From contig NZ_ACZN01000014.1 in NCBI RefSeq assembly GCF_000176135.1, positions 248,001 through 312,000 on the forward strand: a DNA stretch of 64,000 bases. Direction: 5' to 3'. This DNA is from Vibrio coralliilyticus ATCC BAA-450. Its GTDB lineage: Bacteria > Pseudomonadota > Gammaproteobacteria > Enterobacterales > Vibrionaceae. Below, in pieces: positions 16,133 through 25,837 of this stretch (position 1 is the first letter of the stretch; every line of letters begins with the position of its first letter). Made by a program: the position numbers and the translations under genes. The notes beneath the pieces are model-generated. The model worked only from the letters and a program-made list of their open reading frames with translations, did no database searches and was not told the DNA's origin.

Positions 16133-19100
16133 TGGTTGTTTCGCGTAGGTTCTGTGGGCAAGACTTCAAGGGCTGGGTGGCTTAACGTGCGCTGCAGCGT
16201 GTCGCGGTCAATGTCGTGCAGCAGATCGCGATCCACAGTAGGCACTGGTGCCCAGCACTCCCACCAGGGATCGTGTGGCTCAACAGCTTCCGATGTTTGT
16301 GCTGGTAAGCTCGGTGTCCAGCGGGGCCAAGCTGGGGCAGGTTGCTTAATGTAAGCGTCATGATTCGGGTGGGCAGTGATGGTCGGAGGCAGGCCACGAC
16401 AGAAGGTGTCATGCATGTGGGCTAAAAACGCATCGTGAGGCAACCTTGCCCGCTGCGCGAGCGTCGACAGCAGACTGTGTGTACGACCTGTTTGGGTATC
16501 GGTGATGTGGCCACGTTTGGGGCCAGAAACGCAGACAAGTGTGGGTCGATCACGGGGGCCAAACACCAGCCATTGCGGTGTGGAACGTTCCGGGTCGGGG
16601 CAACCAAATAGCTGCGTGGCTAAGCTTTCGGTATAACGTGGCAGCGCGTGGTTAAGATGGGCTTCCAAGCGTCGGACATCGTACTCACCAAGTGCCGTGT
16701 GAAATCGGGGATCGTCTGCCAAGTTAGGCTGCTCGTTAAAGTAGACGGTTCGAGCGGGGATAGTGCCGTCTATGGTATCGAGCGCACTGAACGCCTCACA
16801 AGGCCGGCTAAGCCAAGTGTTGACCAAGGCCTCGGGGGCGTCAGTATACAGACAGACTCGATCCCGCGCTCGGCTTACGTCAACGTACGCACGGCGTAAA
16901 CTTGTCAACGCACCTTGCGATCGTACAACAGACAGGACGCAGTCGACGGTCATGCCTTGAGCCATGTCTGCCGTGCGAGTGTAATCGTAATCCCAATGTG
17001 CCTGGGCCAGCTCAAAGGGGTTAAACGCTACACGTTGGCCTCTCTCCGAGCGAAGCTGTATTCCCGTTGTTGAGATTCGCTCCACGACGTAGCGTTCGTT
17101 GGAGCACCAGGGATCGCCACGCGTTGCCTGGCGAAAGACGATCCAATCATTGACCGACAAGGACGGATGGGACAGCGTGTACAACTGGGTGTGAGTATGG
17201 TCTCGCTCTAGAGGCAAAACCACCCGCGGGGCGTCTGGTGTTGAAGACGCCAAGGTCACAATGCCTGTCGTTGGGTCGACCTCGGCGATGGTCTCGTAAT
17301 GATTAGGGTGGAGGCTGAGCACTCGCCCAGGTTGGTAAGGCATCATGGTACCTCTTTCCGCGGGTGTGGTGTTGATGGCGCGCAGGCGAGGGGTAGGAAC
17401 GGATCGATCGGGCAGCTCACCCCGCTCACGGCGTGCAGCGCGCATGACGGTAGCGATGGCATCACGCTCAACATGGGTATGAGCAATAATGAGCGTCTGA
17501 CGGCGCGTGTCTGGAGTACGCGACAGAAAGTCATCGACTAATTGTTGGTATAACGACGGATTTGCCTTGTCTTCAGAGGGCATTAGATCGTGTGTCGACA
17601 CTATGGTTGGGGCTCTCGTCGCGTGATCGGGCGCTTGTTTACTGAGGCAGTGAATCGCACTGCCTGGTTGCCCATCGACGAAGTGCTGAACTGCCCGTCT
17701 CAGATTGGGGGTCCGCTGGCGAACAATATCATGCAGATAGGCAGTCTTGATCCAACCGCGTTCAATCGCCAGCGCAAACGGCTTACCGGCTTCCAATGCC
17801 AACAATTGGTGCCGATCACCCAACAGGACGGCTCGAGAGTTACTGTCTATGACCAAGCGCAGGAACCTCAACAACTGGGGGTTGCCAAGCATTGCACATT
17901 CATCAAGAAAAAACAGGCTTCGACAAAACGTGGCGGAAGAGGTTCGCCGATCTTGATAACGAGCGAGGCATTGCGCTAACGTCGTCGCGGGGAGGCCCTG
18001 ACGCTTAAGCTCGCGGACTGCTGAGCGTGTTGGCGCTAAACCTAACAACTGCTTGGGCGGCCGGGCGATATCCGACTGCGCCTCCCGCACTAACTGAAGG
18101 ACTTCTTTCAGCAAGGTCGACTTGCCAGTGCCTGCCAAGCCTTGTACGGCGACAAAGCGATCTCGGCTGGTTGTGATGAGGCTTAGCGCCTGTCGTTGGC
18201 CTGGCGTTAACTGAGGCCGGGTTGACAGTAGTGTCTCCAGCGCCGAAGGTGGCGTTAACGGCGGTTGTGTGTCCCTCTGGGTGTGCAGATGGCTGAGAAT
18301 GGCCCGCTCTTGTGCCAATGCACGGTCTGTCGTCCAGCGAGTTCCGTCTTGAAACGCACGGCTCAATAGCGTGCGCTGGCCGTCAAGTTCCGCCAGGATA
18401 TCGTTTAACGTTAGTCCTTCACGGGACTCCGCGAGGGCAAAACGGATCGACTCGATAACCAAAGTGCGCTGACGAAATGCAGCCTGCGTAGTGGCACAAT
18501 GATGCAGGGCAAAAGCGACCGCCTGTTTTGCAACACTTGCGTTGGCAAGAGGAGCGACCAAGTGCAGTGCTTGCTTCACATCGCGTTCGATGTCTGTAGC
18601 CGCAGTTCTGTCTAGGTAACGATCGATGGTCGGGTGTGGAGATAGGAGCCGTTCGATGGCGCATGGACGAACATCGGCATGCTCAAGACGCTGGTGCGCG
18701 AGGGGCCGATCATCGGTGTGTAGGTCAATCCGGCGATAACGCGCACACAGGGGCTCGAGCAGGGTCTTGGACAGCGTATAGGCAGGCGCAACGAACAGAA
18801 GGTAAGGCTTAGGGTGACGATCCGATGGCCCCGCAAGGTAATGGTAAGCCAATGGCCAAGATGAACGCGTGAGATCTGACAATCGATGCACACCACCATC
18901 TGGTCCTTTGAGCACACAAACGGTCGGCGAACACTTCACGACTCGGTACGCTAAGCCCTCCTCTAGGCCAATGTTTGGCTCGTTTTGGGTTGCGATTAAT
19001 CGCTCGCCCTTGGCGATGTTTAAGGGGTGGGATACCCATACCTGAGCTGAGAGGGACGCCGCTTCGGAGGTCAGATCCAGGCGCACGGGCACCTTGCCTT

Positions 19101-21186
19101 TGTCCGTCATCAGCTCTATGCAATTGCGTTGACGATCGACGGTGTGGACATGCCCCTGTACCCAGCGATCACGGTATCGATAGCGCAGGCGCATGCCCGG
19201 TTGATAGTACTTGGTTAAGCGCTGCTCACTGGGTGAGAGCCATTGGCAAACGTCCGCCAGCAAACTGACACTGGGTCCGGATAGGTGGCCGTGCACTCTT
19301 AACAACTCGCGCACACGGTGTGTTAAATCCGCGTGGGTACGGCGAGAGGCGGTGCGGATTTCCCACCGCGGATCCAATGCCGCGTCGAGCAATCTTGATG
19401 TCAACGACCGATCTTCTTCCCCAGTCAGAACGACTTTGGATGGACGTTGTTCTTGACTTTGCCAAACATACGTCGACACATGGCCACAACGAAACAGGGC
19501 GAGGGCATTACGCGCCCAAGCGCTGGGCTGTCGTGTGTGTCGGTTCAGCAATATCAGCTTGTTTTGGGATTGTGTGACAATGTCACATAACTGCCTGAGT
19601 TGTTCCGCATTCAACTGACGAGCGTCGTCGACGACCACCACCTCGCCTCTACGTAATGGGGGAGGCGCCGCCAAAAACTGATGCAGGATGGTCGGTGTTA
19701 TCGACGAAAGCCTCTGGAGCCATTGGCGACTCCGGGGCGCCGCAGAATGGCGCGTCCACCATTGGCGAATGTCACGTCGGCGAGAGAATACCACGTGGCT
19801 GCCCAAGCCGCTGATCCTTAAGGCGTCCAATACATGGTCATTTAAAGCGCCTGGCTCACCCTGCACGTCAATCACGTGGAAAGGGCGAGTCGAGCGGATC
19901 AGTGTGGTAAGGCACATCCTCTGAGCGGCGCTCAAATGTCGGCTCTCGAGTAGGTGGGGATGAGGCCGTTGCCCGGGCACTTTGTGACGACGGCGAGCGC
20001 AGGCCAATAACGACAACTCCCGATGCAGTAATTCTGCGGTGGTGTAGTGTCCTTGGGTCGGTAAGGCGATCAACTGCTTGTCTTTGATACGCTGCTCAAC
20101 GGCGTTCTTGACGGCCTGAACGGTGAGCGATGGCTGGTCGTTAAATCGATCGAAGGCTACCTGAACTATGTGTTCCATCGACATGGCGGTTTGATAGCGG
20201 GTTAAGTGGTCAATGGCCAATGTGACGGCTCGATTGGCTTCATTGATCATCGGAAGTGGCACGCGGGGCGGGCCACGACGCGCCGCATCCAGCAATTGCT
20301 CCGGTGTATACCCCAACGCAACCAGACGCGACTGCCATTCAGGGAGAGGATTGACACTGTGCTCCGTCGCTTTCTCGACCCGCGTGCATAAGGCGGCTAT
20401 GTCGCGTGCAGAAGGTGAATCCCACCCGCGTGCTCGCTGCCATTGCTGGATCTGAGCACGACGCACCGAAAAGGCCTCAATGACGCTGCGCGGTACGCCG
20501 ACGATATCGAAGGCACCGTTGGCCTGAGGCTCCAATCGGTAACCTAAGGCCGTCACCGATTTGGCTAAGTGACCGTGATACAGCGCAGAGTAGTATTTCT
20601 GATGAGCAAACAGCCGCTCGAACGTGCCATTGAGCACGGAAGAGCGCTGACGGGTGCAACTGGCCAACGCGCGTAGTGGACCTTGCGCAACGCGGGTGAG
20701 ATTGGTGATCACCGCGTGGGAGTGTAACTGAGGATCATGCGCCCGACTGGTGGTGTGCTCAAACACGGCGACCAGCAGAGAGCCGGTCTCCACGTACGCC
20801 AGTTGACCCTGACTCTGAACGCGCGCCTGGGCTGCTTCGCGCTCTAGGGCTGTCAAGGCGTAATGTACTGCATGCTCATGAGCCTGTCTCAAACGTTGAT
20901 CACCGCCCAACAAGGCGAGCAGACTCAACGACTTTGGGGCGGAGAATGTCACATCCAGACCCGGGGCATGTTGGCTGCGTCGCCCCACCGTTGCCTCTCC
21001 TTGAACGTGTCCCCTTAGCGCTTCAAGAAAGCACTTGGGTTCAACCTTTTGACGCCACAGTCCTGCTTCTTTAGCTAACTTGCCCAACCAATAGCCTGCG
21101 CGCGCCTGTCCCGTCTTTTCCTGTTCATCAACCAAGTAATACTGCGCCGCCCGAGCGGCGCTACTTAAGGGGATAAGGGTCAACAT
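16129..21186 (-). CDS. traI: TraI-type MOBF conjugative relaxase/helicase
   Basis: The 1685-residue protein is close in length to F TraI (1756). The N-terminal TrwC relaxase domain (about 1-290) has the tyrosine pair QYYLVDE at residues 16-17 and the metal-binding histidine motif HTTSRAHDPQLHSH. A degenerate helicase-like region follows, then an active RecD-like helicase with Walker A GLAGTGKST near residue 1019 and Walker B FFLDECAML near 1094. It nicks oriT, stays bound to the 5' end and unwinds the transferred strand. Only one tyrosine pair is evident, whereas F TraI has two. It overlaps the 65-residue gene before it by seven bases and is the last gene of the transfer operon. Confidence 0.95.
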   Translation of the reverse strand: MLTLIPLSSAARAAQYYLVDEQEKTGQARAGYWLGKLAKEAGLWRQKVEPKCFLEALRGHVQGEATVGRRSQHAPGLDVTFSAPKSLSLLALLGGDQRLRQAHEHAVHYALTALEREAAQARVQSQGQLAYVETGSLLVAVFEHTTSRAHDPQLHSHAVITNLTRVAQGPLRALASCTRQRSSVLNGTFERLFAHQKYYSALYHGHLAKSVTALGYRLEPQANGAFDIVGVPRSVIEAFSVRRAQIQQWQRARGWDSPSARDIAALCTRVEKATEHSVNPLPEWQSRLVALGYTPEQLLDAARRGPPRVPLPMINEANRAVTLAIDHLTRYQTAMSMEHIVQVAFDRFNDQPSLTVQAVKNAVEQRIKDKQLIALPTQGHYTTAELLHRELSLLACARRRHKVPGQRPHPHLLESRHLSAAQRMCLTTLIRSTRPFHVIDVQGEPGALNDHVLDALRISGLGSHVVFSRRRDIRQWWTRHSAAPRSRQWLQRLSSITPTILHQFLAAPPPLRRGEVVVVDDARQLNAEQLRQLCDIVTQSQNKLILLNRHTRQPSAWARNALALFRCGHVSTYVWQSQEQRPSKVVLTGEEDRSLTSRLLDAALDPRWEIRTASRRTHADLTHRVRELLRVHGHLSGPSVSLLADVCQWLSPSEQRLTKYYQPGMRLRYRYRDRWVQGHVHTVDRQRNCIELMTDKGKVPVRLDLTSEAASLSAQVWVSHPLNIAKGERLIATQNEPNIGLEEGLAYRVVKCSPTVCVLKGPDGGVHRLSDLTRSSWPLAYHYLAGPSDRHPKPYLLFVAPAYTLSKTLLEPLCARYRRIDLHTDDRPLAHQRLEHADVRPCAIERLLSPHPTIDRYLDRTAATDIERDVKQALHLVAPLANASVAKQAVAFALHHCATTQAAFRQRTLVIESIRFALAESREGLTLNDILAELDGQRTLLSRAFQDGTRWTTDRALAQERAILSHLHTQRDTQPPLTPPSALETLLSTRPQLTPGQRQALSLITTSRDRFVAVQGLAGTGKSTLLKEVLQLVREAQSDIARPPKQLLGLAPTRSAVRELKRQGLPATTLAQCLARYQDRRTSSATFCRSLFFLDECAMLGNPQLLRFLRLVIDSNSRAVLLGDRHQLLALEAGKPFALAIERGWIKTAYLHDIVRQRTPNLRRAVQHFVDGQPGSAIHCLSKQAPDHATRAPTIVSTHDLMPSEDKANPSLYQQLVDDFLSRTPDTRRQTLIIAHTHVERDAIATVMRAARRERGELPDRSVPTPRLRAINTTPAERGTMMPYQPGRVLSLHPNHYETIAEVDPTTGIVTLASSTPDAPRVVLPLERDHTHTQLYTLSHPSLSVNDWIVFRQATRGDPWCSNERYVVERISTTGIQLRSERGQRVAFNPFELAQAHWDYDYTRTADMAQGMTVDCVLSVVRSQGALTSLRRAYVDVSRARDRVCLYTDAPEALVNTWLSRPCEAFSALDTIDGTIPARTVYFNEQPNLADDPRFHTALGEYDVRRLEAHLNHALPRYTESLATQLFGCPDPERSTPQWLVFGPRDRPTLVCVSGPKRGHITDTQTGRTHSLLSTLAQRARLPHDAFLAHMHDTFCRGLPPTITAHPNHDAYIKQPAPAWPRWTPSLPAQTSEAVEPHDPWWECWAPVPTVDRDLLHDIDRDTLQRTLSHPALEVLPTEPTRNNH

Positions 21187-21377
21187 GGTTCGTTCGACGT
21201 CGAATCCGGAGCGCGGTGATCCAAATACGTCAGGGTATACCCTCGGTGTGGCCAGTGATCAATGCAGTGCTGCGCGGCCTTCAGGGTTAATGTCTGGTGA
21301 CGCCAATCATTACCCACGAGGATATCCAGCACTACTTTTTGGTGACGGCGTTTGGTTTGGCGCTTGCGTTCAGTCAT
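21180..21377 (-). CDS. Small basic hypothetical protein between traD and traI (65 aa)
   Basis: AGGAG six bases before the ATG and overlaps with both neighbours (8 bases with traD, 7 with traI) show that this is a real translated gene. The protein is basic at the N-terminus (MTERKRQTKRRHQK), followed by VVLDILVGNDW and a histidine/tyrosine-rich C-terminus. I do not recognise the family. Its position suggests a role in relaxosome or coupling-protein function, which is inferred only from context. Confidence 0.65.
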   Translation of the reverse strand: MTERKRQTKRRHQKVVLDILVGNDWRHQTLTLKAAQHCIDHWPHRGYTLTYLDHRAPDSTSNEPC

Positions 21378-23184
21378 ATAAGGCTCCTAAATTTGAGTGG
21401 GTGGAGGAGGCCTCCTCTCGCGTTTGCGCGGGGGAGGGCGGGATTTTTGGGGAGGGTGGACGCGGCACAAAATCGGGTTCCGCCTTCTCCACGGTCACAT
21501 ACGGCAAAACCAGTTTGGCGACCCAGTCCGTCCCAGGGGAACGAACAAAGCAGTGTAAGTCGGGCAGCGCTTGGATTTGTGTGGGCGTGATGATCGGGCG
21601 GGTCAACCGCTGCAGATTTCGTGAGCGAGCATCGCGGCGCGCCCTCGGCGTCAGCGTTTGACCATGACGCACGACGTCTATGTCCTGCTCCCCGAGCTCC
21701 TGTGAGGCGACCTTCGCCATCGCATGCGACGGAGAGCGGAAGAAAAATCGGCTGTTGAGCAAATCGCAGATCGCCTGAGCATCATGGGCTCCATAGTTTT
21801 TGATCAGTTGCGCATGGGATTGCAAACTGATCACAAAGCAGCCCCCAAACTTACGCACTTCGGCCAAGGTACTGGCTAGCTCGGGTAATTGTTGCAAACT
21901 GGGGAGTTCGTCCAAAATCACCCATAAACGGCGTTCATGACTCTCCGATAATCCTAAGATCGCATTCGAGGCAATGGCGAGCCACAAGGAAATCAATGGC
22001 CTCAACGCGACATGATGACGGGCGTGACTGGTCAAAAACATGAAGCCGGTGGCGCTGTCATCGCGTACCCAATCGGTGATGGAAAAACGTTGCCTCAGAT
22101 GCGCCGGCCGATCTTGACGATCTAACCCCTGCAAACAGCGCAGCGATCGGGCATAGGTGGTGAGGACCGTTTGGATCGACAGCGCGGTTTTTTTGATGTC
22201 CTTCGAAACGTACGTGGCCGCTTCCGTGTTCGCGAGAAAATTTGATAGCGTCGTGAGATCGGAGGTGGTCAATAGCGCCAATAGGCGTTCGGTCGTGGGT
22301 GGGCGAGATTCATTCCTAAGCTGGCGGGCGACCGAAGCAAAGACACTTCGCGCTGATTCATTCCAAAAAGGGTCGCCCTGTGGTGACGCGGGAATGAGGG
22401 CGCTCGCCTGATGTTCAAAATCGGCGGCGTCGGTCGCGTCTGCCCACAGATCCCAGTTGACACTGCGCGCATCATAGGGGTTGAGCAGCACATCAGTTTC
22501 AGGGCGGTAAAAAGTTCCGACAAAACTGCACCCCTTATCATAGACCACAGCCCGATCACCGCGTGCGCGGATCCAGGCGAGAAATTCCCGGATCAATACC
22601 GATTTTCCGCTGCCTGTTGTGCCTTCAATGCGCACATGCTGGCGCTCGAAATGGGGATGCAGTACATCAAATCCTCCCAAGCAAAGTGGTGCGCGGGAAG
22701 GCGAACTGGTACCACGGTGCATCTCGCGCTCCAACTGGGCTGGTGGTACTTGTTTCCCCCCGCGGATCAGGCGGTCACGTGATGCTGTTACGCCGAGACG
22801 GATCATGATGATGACAAACGACATCATTGTTAGCAGACCGACTCCCACTGCTAACTCGAGTGCGGGTACAAATTGGCGCCAAAAGCGGGCGTGGCCTAGT
22901 TCGATGAACGGGGAGCGCATCAGGGTCCCCAAAGTCCATGTGTGAGCTTGAGACGCGTCGCTTACGGCGACGATTTGCTGCGTTGATGCGCCCAGCCAGT
23001 AGAGAGCATGCACACGCCAATACCACCCTTCCAGCCTCCACAAATCGCCCGACACTGACGTCAAGGCATGGAATGCAACCACCATCATCATTTCCACCCC
23101 GAGGGCGATAGTTAAAGTGGCGCCCAATTGCCCGTTGAATTGCACCGTGCGTAGTGCATAGAACAGATTAATCAGACGAGTCAT
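21370..23184 (-). CDS. traD: TraD-type type IV coupling protein
   Basis: The 604-residue protein has two N-terminal membrane helices, then a VirD4/TraD ATPase domain with Walker A EGTTGSGKSV near residue 191 and Walker B LWVILDELPS near 423. It recruits the TraI-DNA complex to the secretion channel and pumps DNA. It is shorter than F TraD (717), lacking much of the C-terminal relaxosome tail; the remaining tail is proline-rich. The start at 23184 (MTRLINLF) was chosen because it leads straight into the first helix and has AGGGG upstream. An earlier in-frame ATG at 23232 is possible. It overlaps the traG end by 17 bases. Confidence 0.93.
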   Translation of the reverse strand: MTRLINLFYALRTVQFNGQLGATLTIALGVEMMMVVAFHALTSVSGDLWRLEGWYWRVHALYWLGASTQQIVAVSDASQAHTWTLGTLMRSPFIELGHARFWRQFVPALELAVGVGLLTMMSFVIIMIRLGVTASRDRLIRGGKQVPPAQLEREMHRGTSSPSRAPLCLGGFDVLHPHFERQHVRIEGTTGSGKSVLIREFLAWIRARGDRAVVYDKGCSFVGTFYRPETDVLLNPYDARSVNWDLWADATDAADFEHQASALIPASPQGDPFWNESARSVFASVARQLRNESRPPTTERLLALLTTSDLTTLSNFLANTEAATYVSKDIKKTALSIQTVLTTYARSLRCLQGLDRQDRPAHLRQRFSITDWVRDDSATGFMFLTSHARHHVALRPLISLWLAIASNAILGLSESHERRLWVILDELPSLQQLPELASTLAEVRKFGGCFVISLQSHAQLIKNYGAHDAQAICDLLNSRFFFRSPSHAMAKVASQELGEQDIDVVRHGQTLTPRARRDARSRNLQRLTRPIITPTQIQALPDLHCFVRSPGTDWVAKLVLPYVTVEKAEPDFVPRPPSPKIPPSPAQTREEASSTHSNLGALYD

Positions 23185-25837
23185 CGGGTGGATCCCCTTG
23201 TCGCTTGAGGCCACTTTGTCGTTGCAGCTCACCGCCCCATACTGTGGCGTTTACCTCCACCTGATGGTGGGTGTGTTCACTGAACAGCGATTGGCCCTCA
23301 AGTAGGGTAAATGCCTCAGCCCGCACCTCGTCGACGCGTTGTTGAGCTTGCTCGGATTGAGCGGTAAGGCGAGCGCGCTGCTGCTCGGTGAACGAAGGGA
23401 CGGAGGCTTGCTCATTGAGCGGCGCCGCCGCCAGCGTCTGACGAAAGTCTTCGCTGCGTAAATAGGCATCAAAGTGATGCTCTACCTCGCGTAAGGCTTC
23501 CGGTAAGCGAGCGGTCATTAAGCGTTGCACCCAGCCTTCGGGACGGTTTGGTTGGCGCTCCAAGTAGCGTTGGAATCCTGAAATGGTGCTTGATGTTAAC
23601 GTGTTCCCGTCGCTGTTCAGCCATTGGTCCATCTTGCTGAGGCTCTCGACTTGTGTGTCTGTCTGGGTTGCCAATTGCGTCAACCCTTGCAAACGTTGGT
23701 AGTGAAGTGAAAAATCGCGTGCGTATTGTTCGAGGGCGCTGTGTTGGGTCTGGCTGTTGAGCTGAAGGCCCGCTTTGGCCATCTCACTGGCACCTTGTTG
23801 GTACTGTGTCAGTGCTTGTGTCAGTGCCTGGCGTTGGCTGCCAGTCATGGTTTGATACTGATGGCGCTGTTCGGCGTTCCATTGCGCGTTGACGCCCGCA
23901 GAGACCCCTGTTAAGGCTCCCAACGAAGAGGGAACAGACATCCCCGCGTGGGCGGTCACGGCGGTGGCGAAGGCCGTGGCTTGTTGACGCGTCCAACCCA
24001 TGGTGTCAGCGACACCTGAAATCGCTGTCGCCATTGTGTTACTGCTGCGTAACACTTGCCCTTCGCTGGCACTGTGTTCACTGTGACCATAGCTGCGTGT
24101 TAGCGCCGCTTGATCGGACCACCGATCGTGCCATTGCGCACTTTGCTGGTACGCGGCACTGAGTTGTTCTTGCCATTGAGCCTGTTGGTGTTTGGCCTCT
24201 TGGAATTGCGATTGCACGCTGCGTTGTAGCGTCCGCTGTGCTTGCGATTGCCACAAAGGCTTGGACTCCGTTTCACGCGCGTCATAGGTGTGTCGCAAGT
24301 CATCGTGTAAGAAGGTCTGAGTCATAGCCCCTTGGGCATCTTGCGTGGAGGCAACTCCAGAGCGCAGCAGCACATTGTCGTCCCATTTATTGGCGTGGGT
24401 CGTGTTGTATTGGTGTGTTTGCATGTGCACTTGACCGAAATCCAAATTCCCGGTCGCTGAGGCCGCGGATGCCCGTGTATTGGTCGCATGGATCATGGAG
24501 GCAAATTGATGATGGACGGCTTCGATTGCGCTGACCCCTCCTCGCAGTAGCTTGCTCGCCAGGACAGGGACGGACAGCATCAAGACGCCTGTCGCGGCAC
24601 CAAAACGGGTATGCAACGCCGACAACCCATCGGCGTTGCTCAGCGATAGGCCAAGCAGACCTTGCGTCGCGAGCGGTGAATAGGTTTCTAGCGTCCACAA
24701 CATCAGCGCGTTGATCAATGCAAACAATGTCGGCCACATGGCCAGATAGAGGTACACGCGGCAATATTGGCTCAGGACACTGTGCGTTAAGGTGGGGATC
24801 AAAGCGGCGGCGGCGACAAAGAACCCACAGCCACTGAAGACGAAGAACATCAACGCATGCAGCATCGGCAAGTACTCCTGGGCCTGCAAGCCGATTGACC
24901 AACCCATGGTGGTTTGATGTAATTGATTTTGCGTGTAAGCGTAGGCCAGACCGCCAGCCGTGGAATCGAGCCGGTCGATCCCAAGACGGACAGCATTGAT
25001 GGCGAGGTTCTGTCGCAGCAAACTAACGGCATGATCACTGATCCCCAAAAACGCTCGATAGCTGTTGGACAGCGCCTGTGCTAAATGCGCCTGCTTGGCG
25101 TTGGCCTCCGGCCCGTAGAGCTGCAAGGACAGGCTGCGAAGTGCGGTTTTGGCAGAACGGTCAAACTCGTCGCGAATGGTGGGGTAGATCTCCGCACAGG
25201 TGTGAAAATGCCCCTGTTGGTCAAACTGACCTCGGATAGGACTGAGGGCTGTTGCATCCAGCAAGCCGAGAATATCCACCGAACGGTACAGCGCGTCCCA
25301 GGTATACTTGCGGCTGACCTCAATGTCATCGACCACACAGTTGTTGAAAAAAGCCTGCCACTGAGATCGGGCCTCAATCGTGGGCAGTGTACTGTGTTGA
25401 GACAAACGATACAGCATCGAGCCAAACAGCATGCCTGTGCGTCCGTAACGTCGGTCATCGGTGGTGTTGAAGGCGGTTTCAACGCCGTCTGCAACCCCCA
25501 CCATGAGGGTGGAGAACGCCCACGTTGGCAGGGCAATCAAATAGGGCACATTGTCAACCGCGTAAGGGGGATGGGCCGCGGTCAAATCGTGCACCCATAC
25601 CCGCGCCGTTTGTTTGATAAGCAAGGTCGGCACCAGGGCAAACATGATCCCCCAGCGCCAGAGGTGTTGTGGATGGCGCGATACCATAAACCGTTGCAGG
25701 GTCATGACCGTTCCGAACATCAGAGCAATGGCCAGTAAATCCGCAAACGGCGAACTGTCGAAGAACGCCGCTACCGCGTTGAGCACACGCGCCAGTGTCG
25801 CCCCTTGCGTATAGGTATAGTAGTCGAGATCGATCAC
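23168..25837 (-). CDS. traG: TraG mating-pair stabilisation protein
   Basis: The 889-residue protein matches the TraG N-terminal membrane domain in layout. VLNAVAAFF is followed by several helices, the VDNVPYLIALP segment and TGMLFGSMLYRLSQ. A long hydrophilic, glutamine-rich periplasmic C-terminal half follows. F TraG is 938 residues. It acts in pilus assembly and mating-pair stabilisation in the inner membrane and periplasm. The start is a GTG at 25837 with GGAGG six bases upstream; this forms a GTGA overlap with the traH stop and matches the N-terminus expected from F TraG. The longer ATG-started frame is less likely. Confidence 0.92.
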   Translation of the reverse strand: MIDLDYYTYTQGATLARVLNAVAAFFDSSPFADLLAIALMFGTVMTLQRFMVSRHPQHLWRWGIMFALVPTLLIKQTARVWVHDLTAAHPPYAVDNVPYLIALPTWAFSTLMVGVADGVETAFNTTDDRRYGRTGMLFGSMLYRLSQHSTLPTIEARSQWQAFFNNCVVDDIEVSRKYTWDALYRSVDILGLLDATALSPIRGQFDQQGHFHTCAEIYPTIRDEFDRSAKTALRSLSLQLYGPEANAKQAHLAQALSNSYRAFLGISDHAVSLLRQNLAINAVRLGIDRLDSTAGGLAYAYTQNQLHQTTMGWSIGLQAQEYLPMLHALMFFVFSGCGFFVAAAALIPTLTHSVLSQYCRVYLYLAMWPTLFALINALMLWTLETYSPLATQGLLGLSLSNADGLSALHTRFGAATGVLMLSVPVLASKLLRGGVSAIEAVHHQFASMIHATNTRASAASATGNLDFGQVHMQTHQYNTTHANKWDDNVLLRSGVASTQDAQGAMTQTFLHDDLRHTYDARETESKPLWQSQAQRTLQRSVQSQFQEAKHQQAQWQEQLSAAYQQSAQWHDRWSDQAALTRSYGHSEHSASEGQVLRSSNTMATAISGVADTMGWTRQQATAFATAVTAHAGMSVPSSLGALTGVSAGVNAQWNAEQRHQYQTMTGSQRQALTQALTQYQQGASEMAKAGLQLNSQTQHSALEQYARDFSLHYQRLQGLTQLATQTDTQVESLSKMDQWLNSDGNTLTSSTISGFQRYLERQPNRPEGWVQRLMTARLPEALREVEHHFDAYLRSEDFRQTLAAAPLNEQASVPSFTEQQRARLTAQSEQAQQRVDEVRAEAFTLLEGQSLFSEHTHHQVEVNATVWGGELQRQSGLKRQGDPPDDSSD

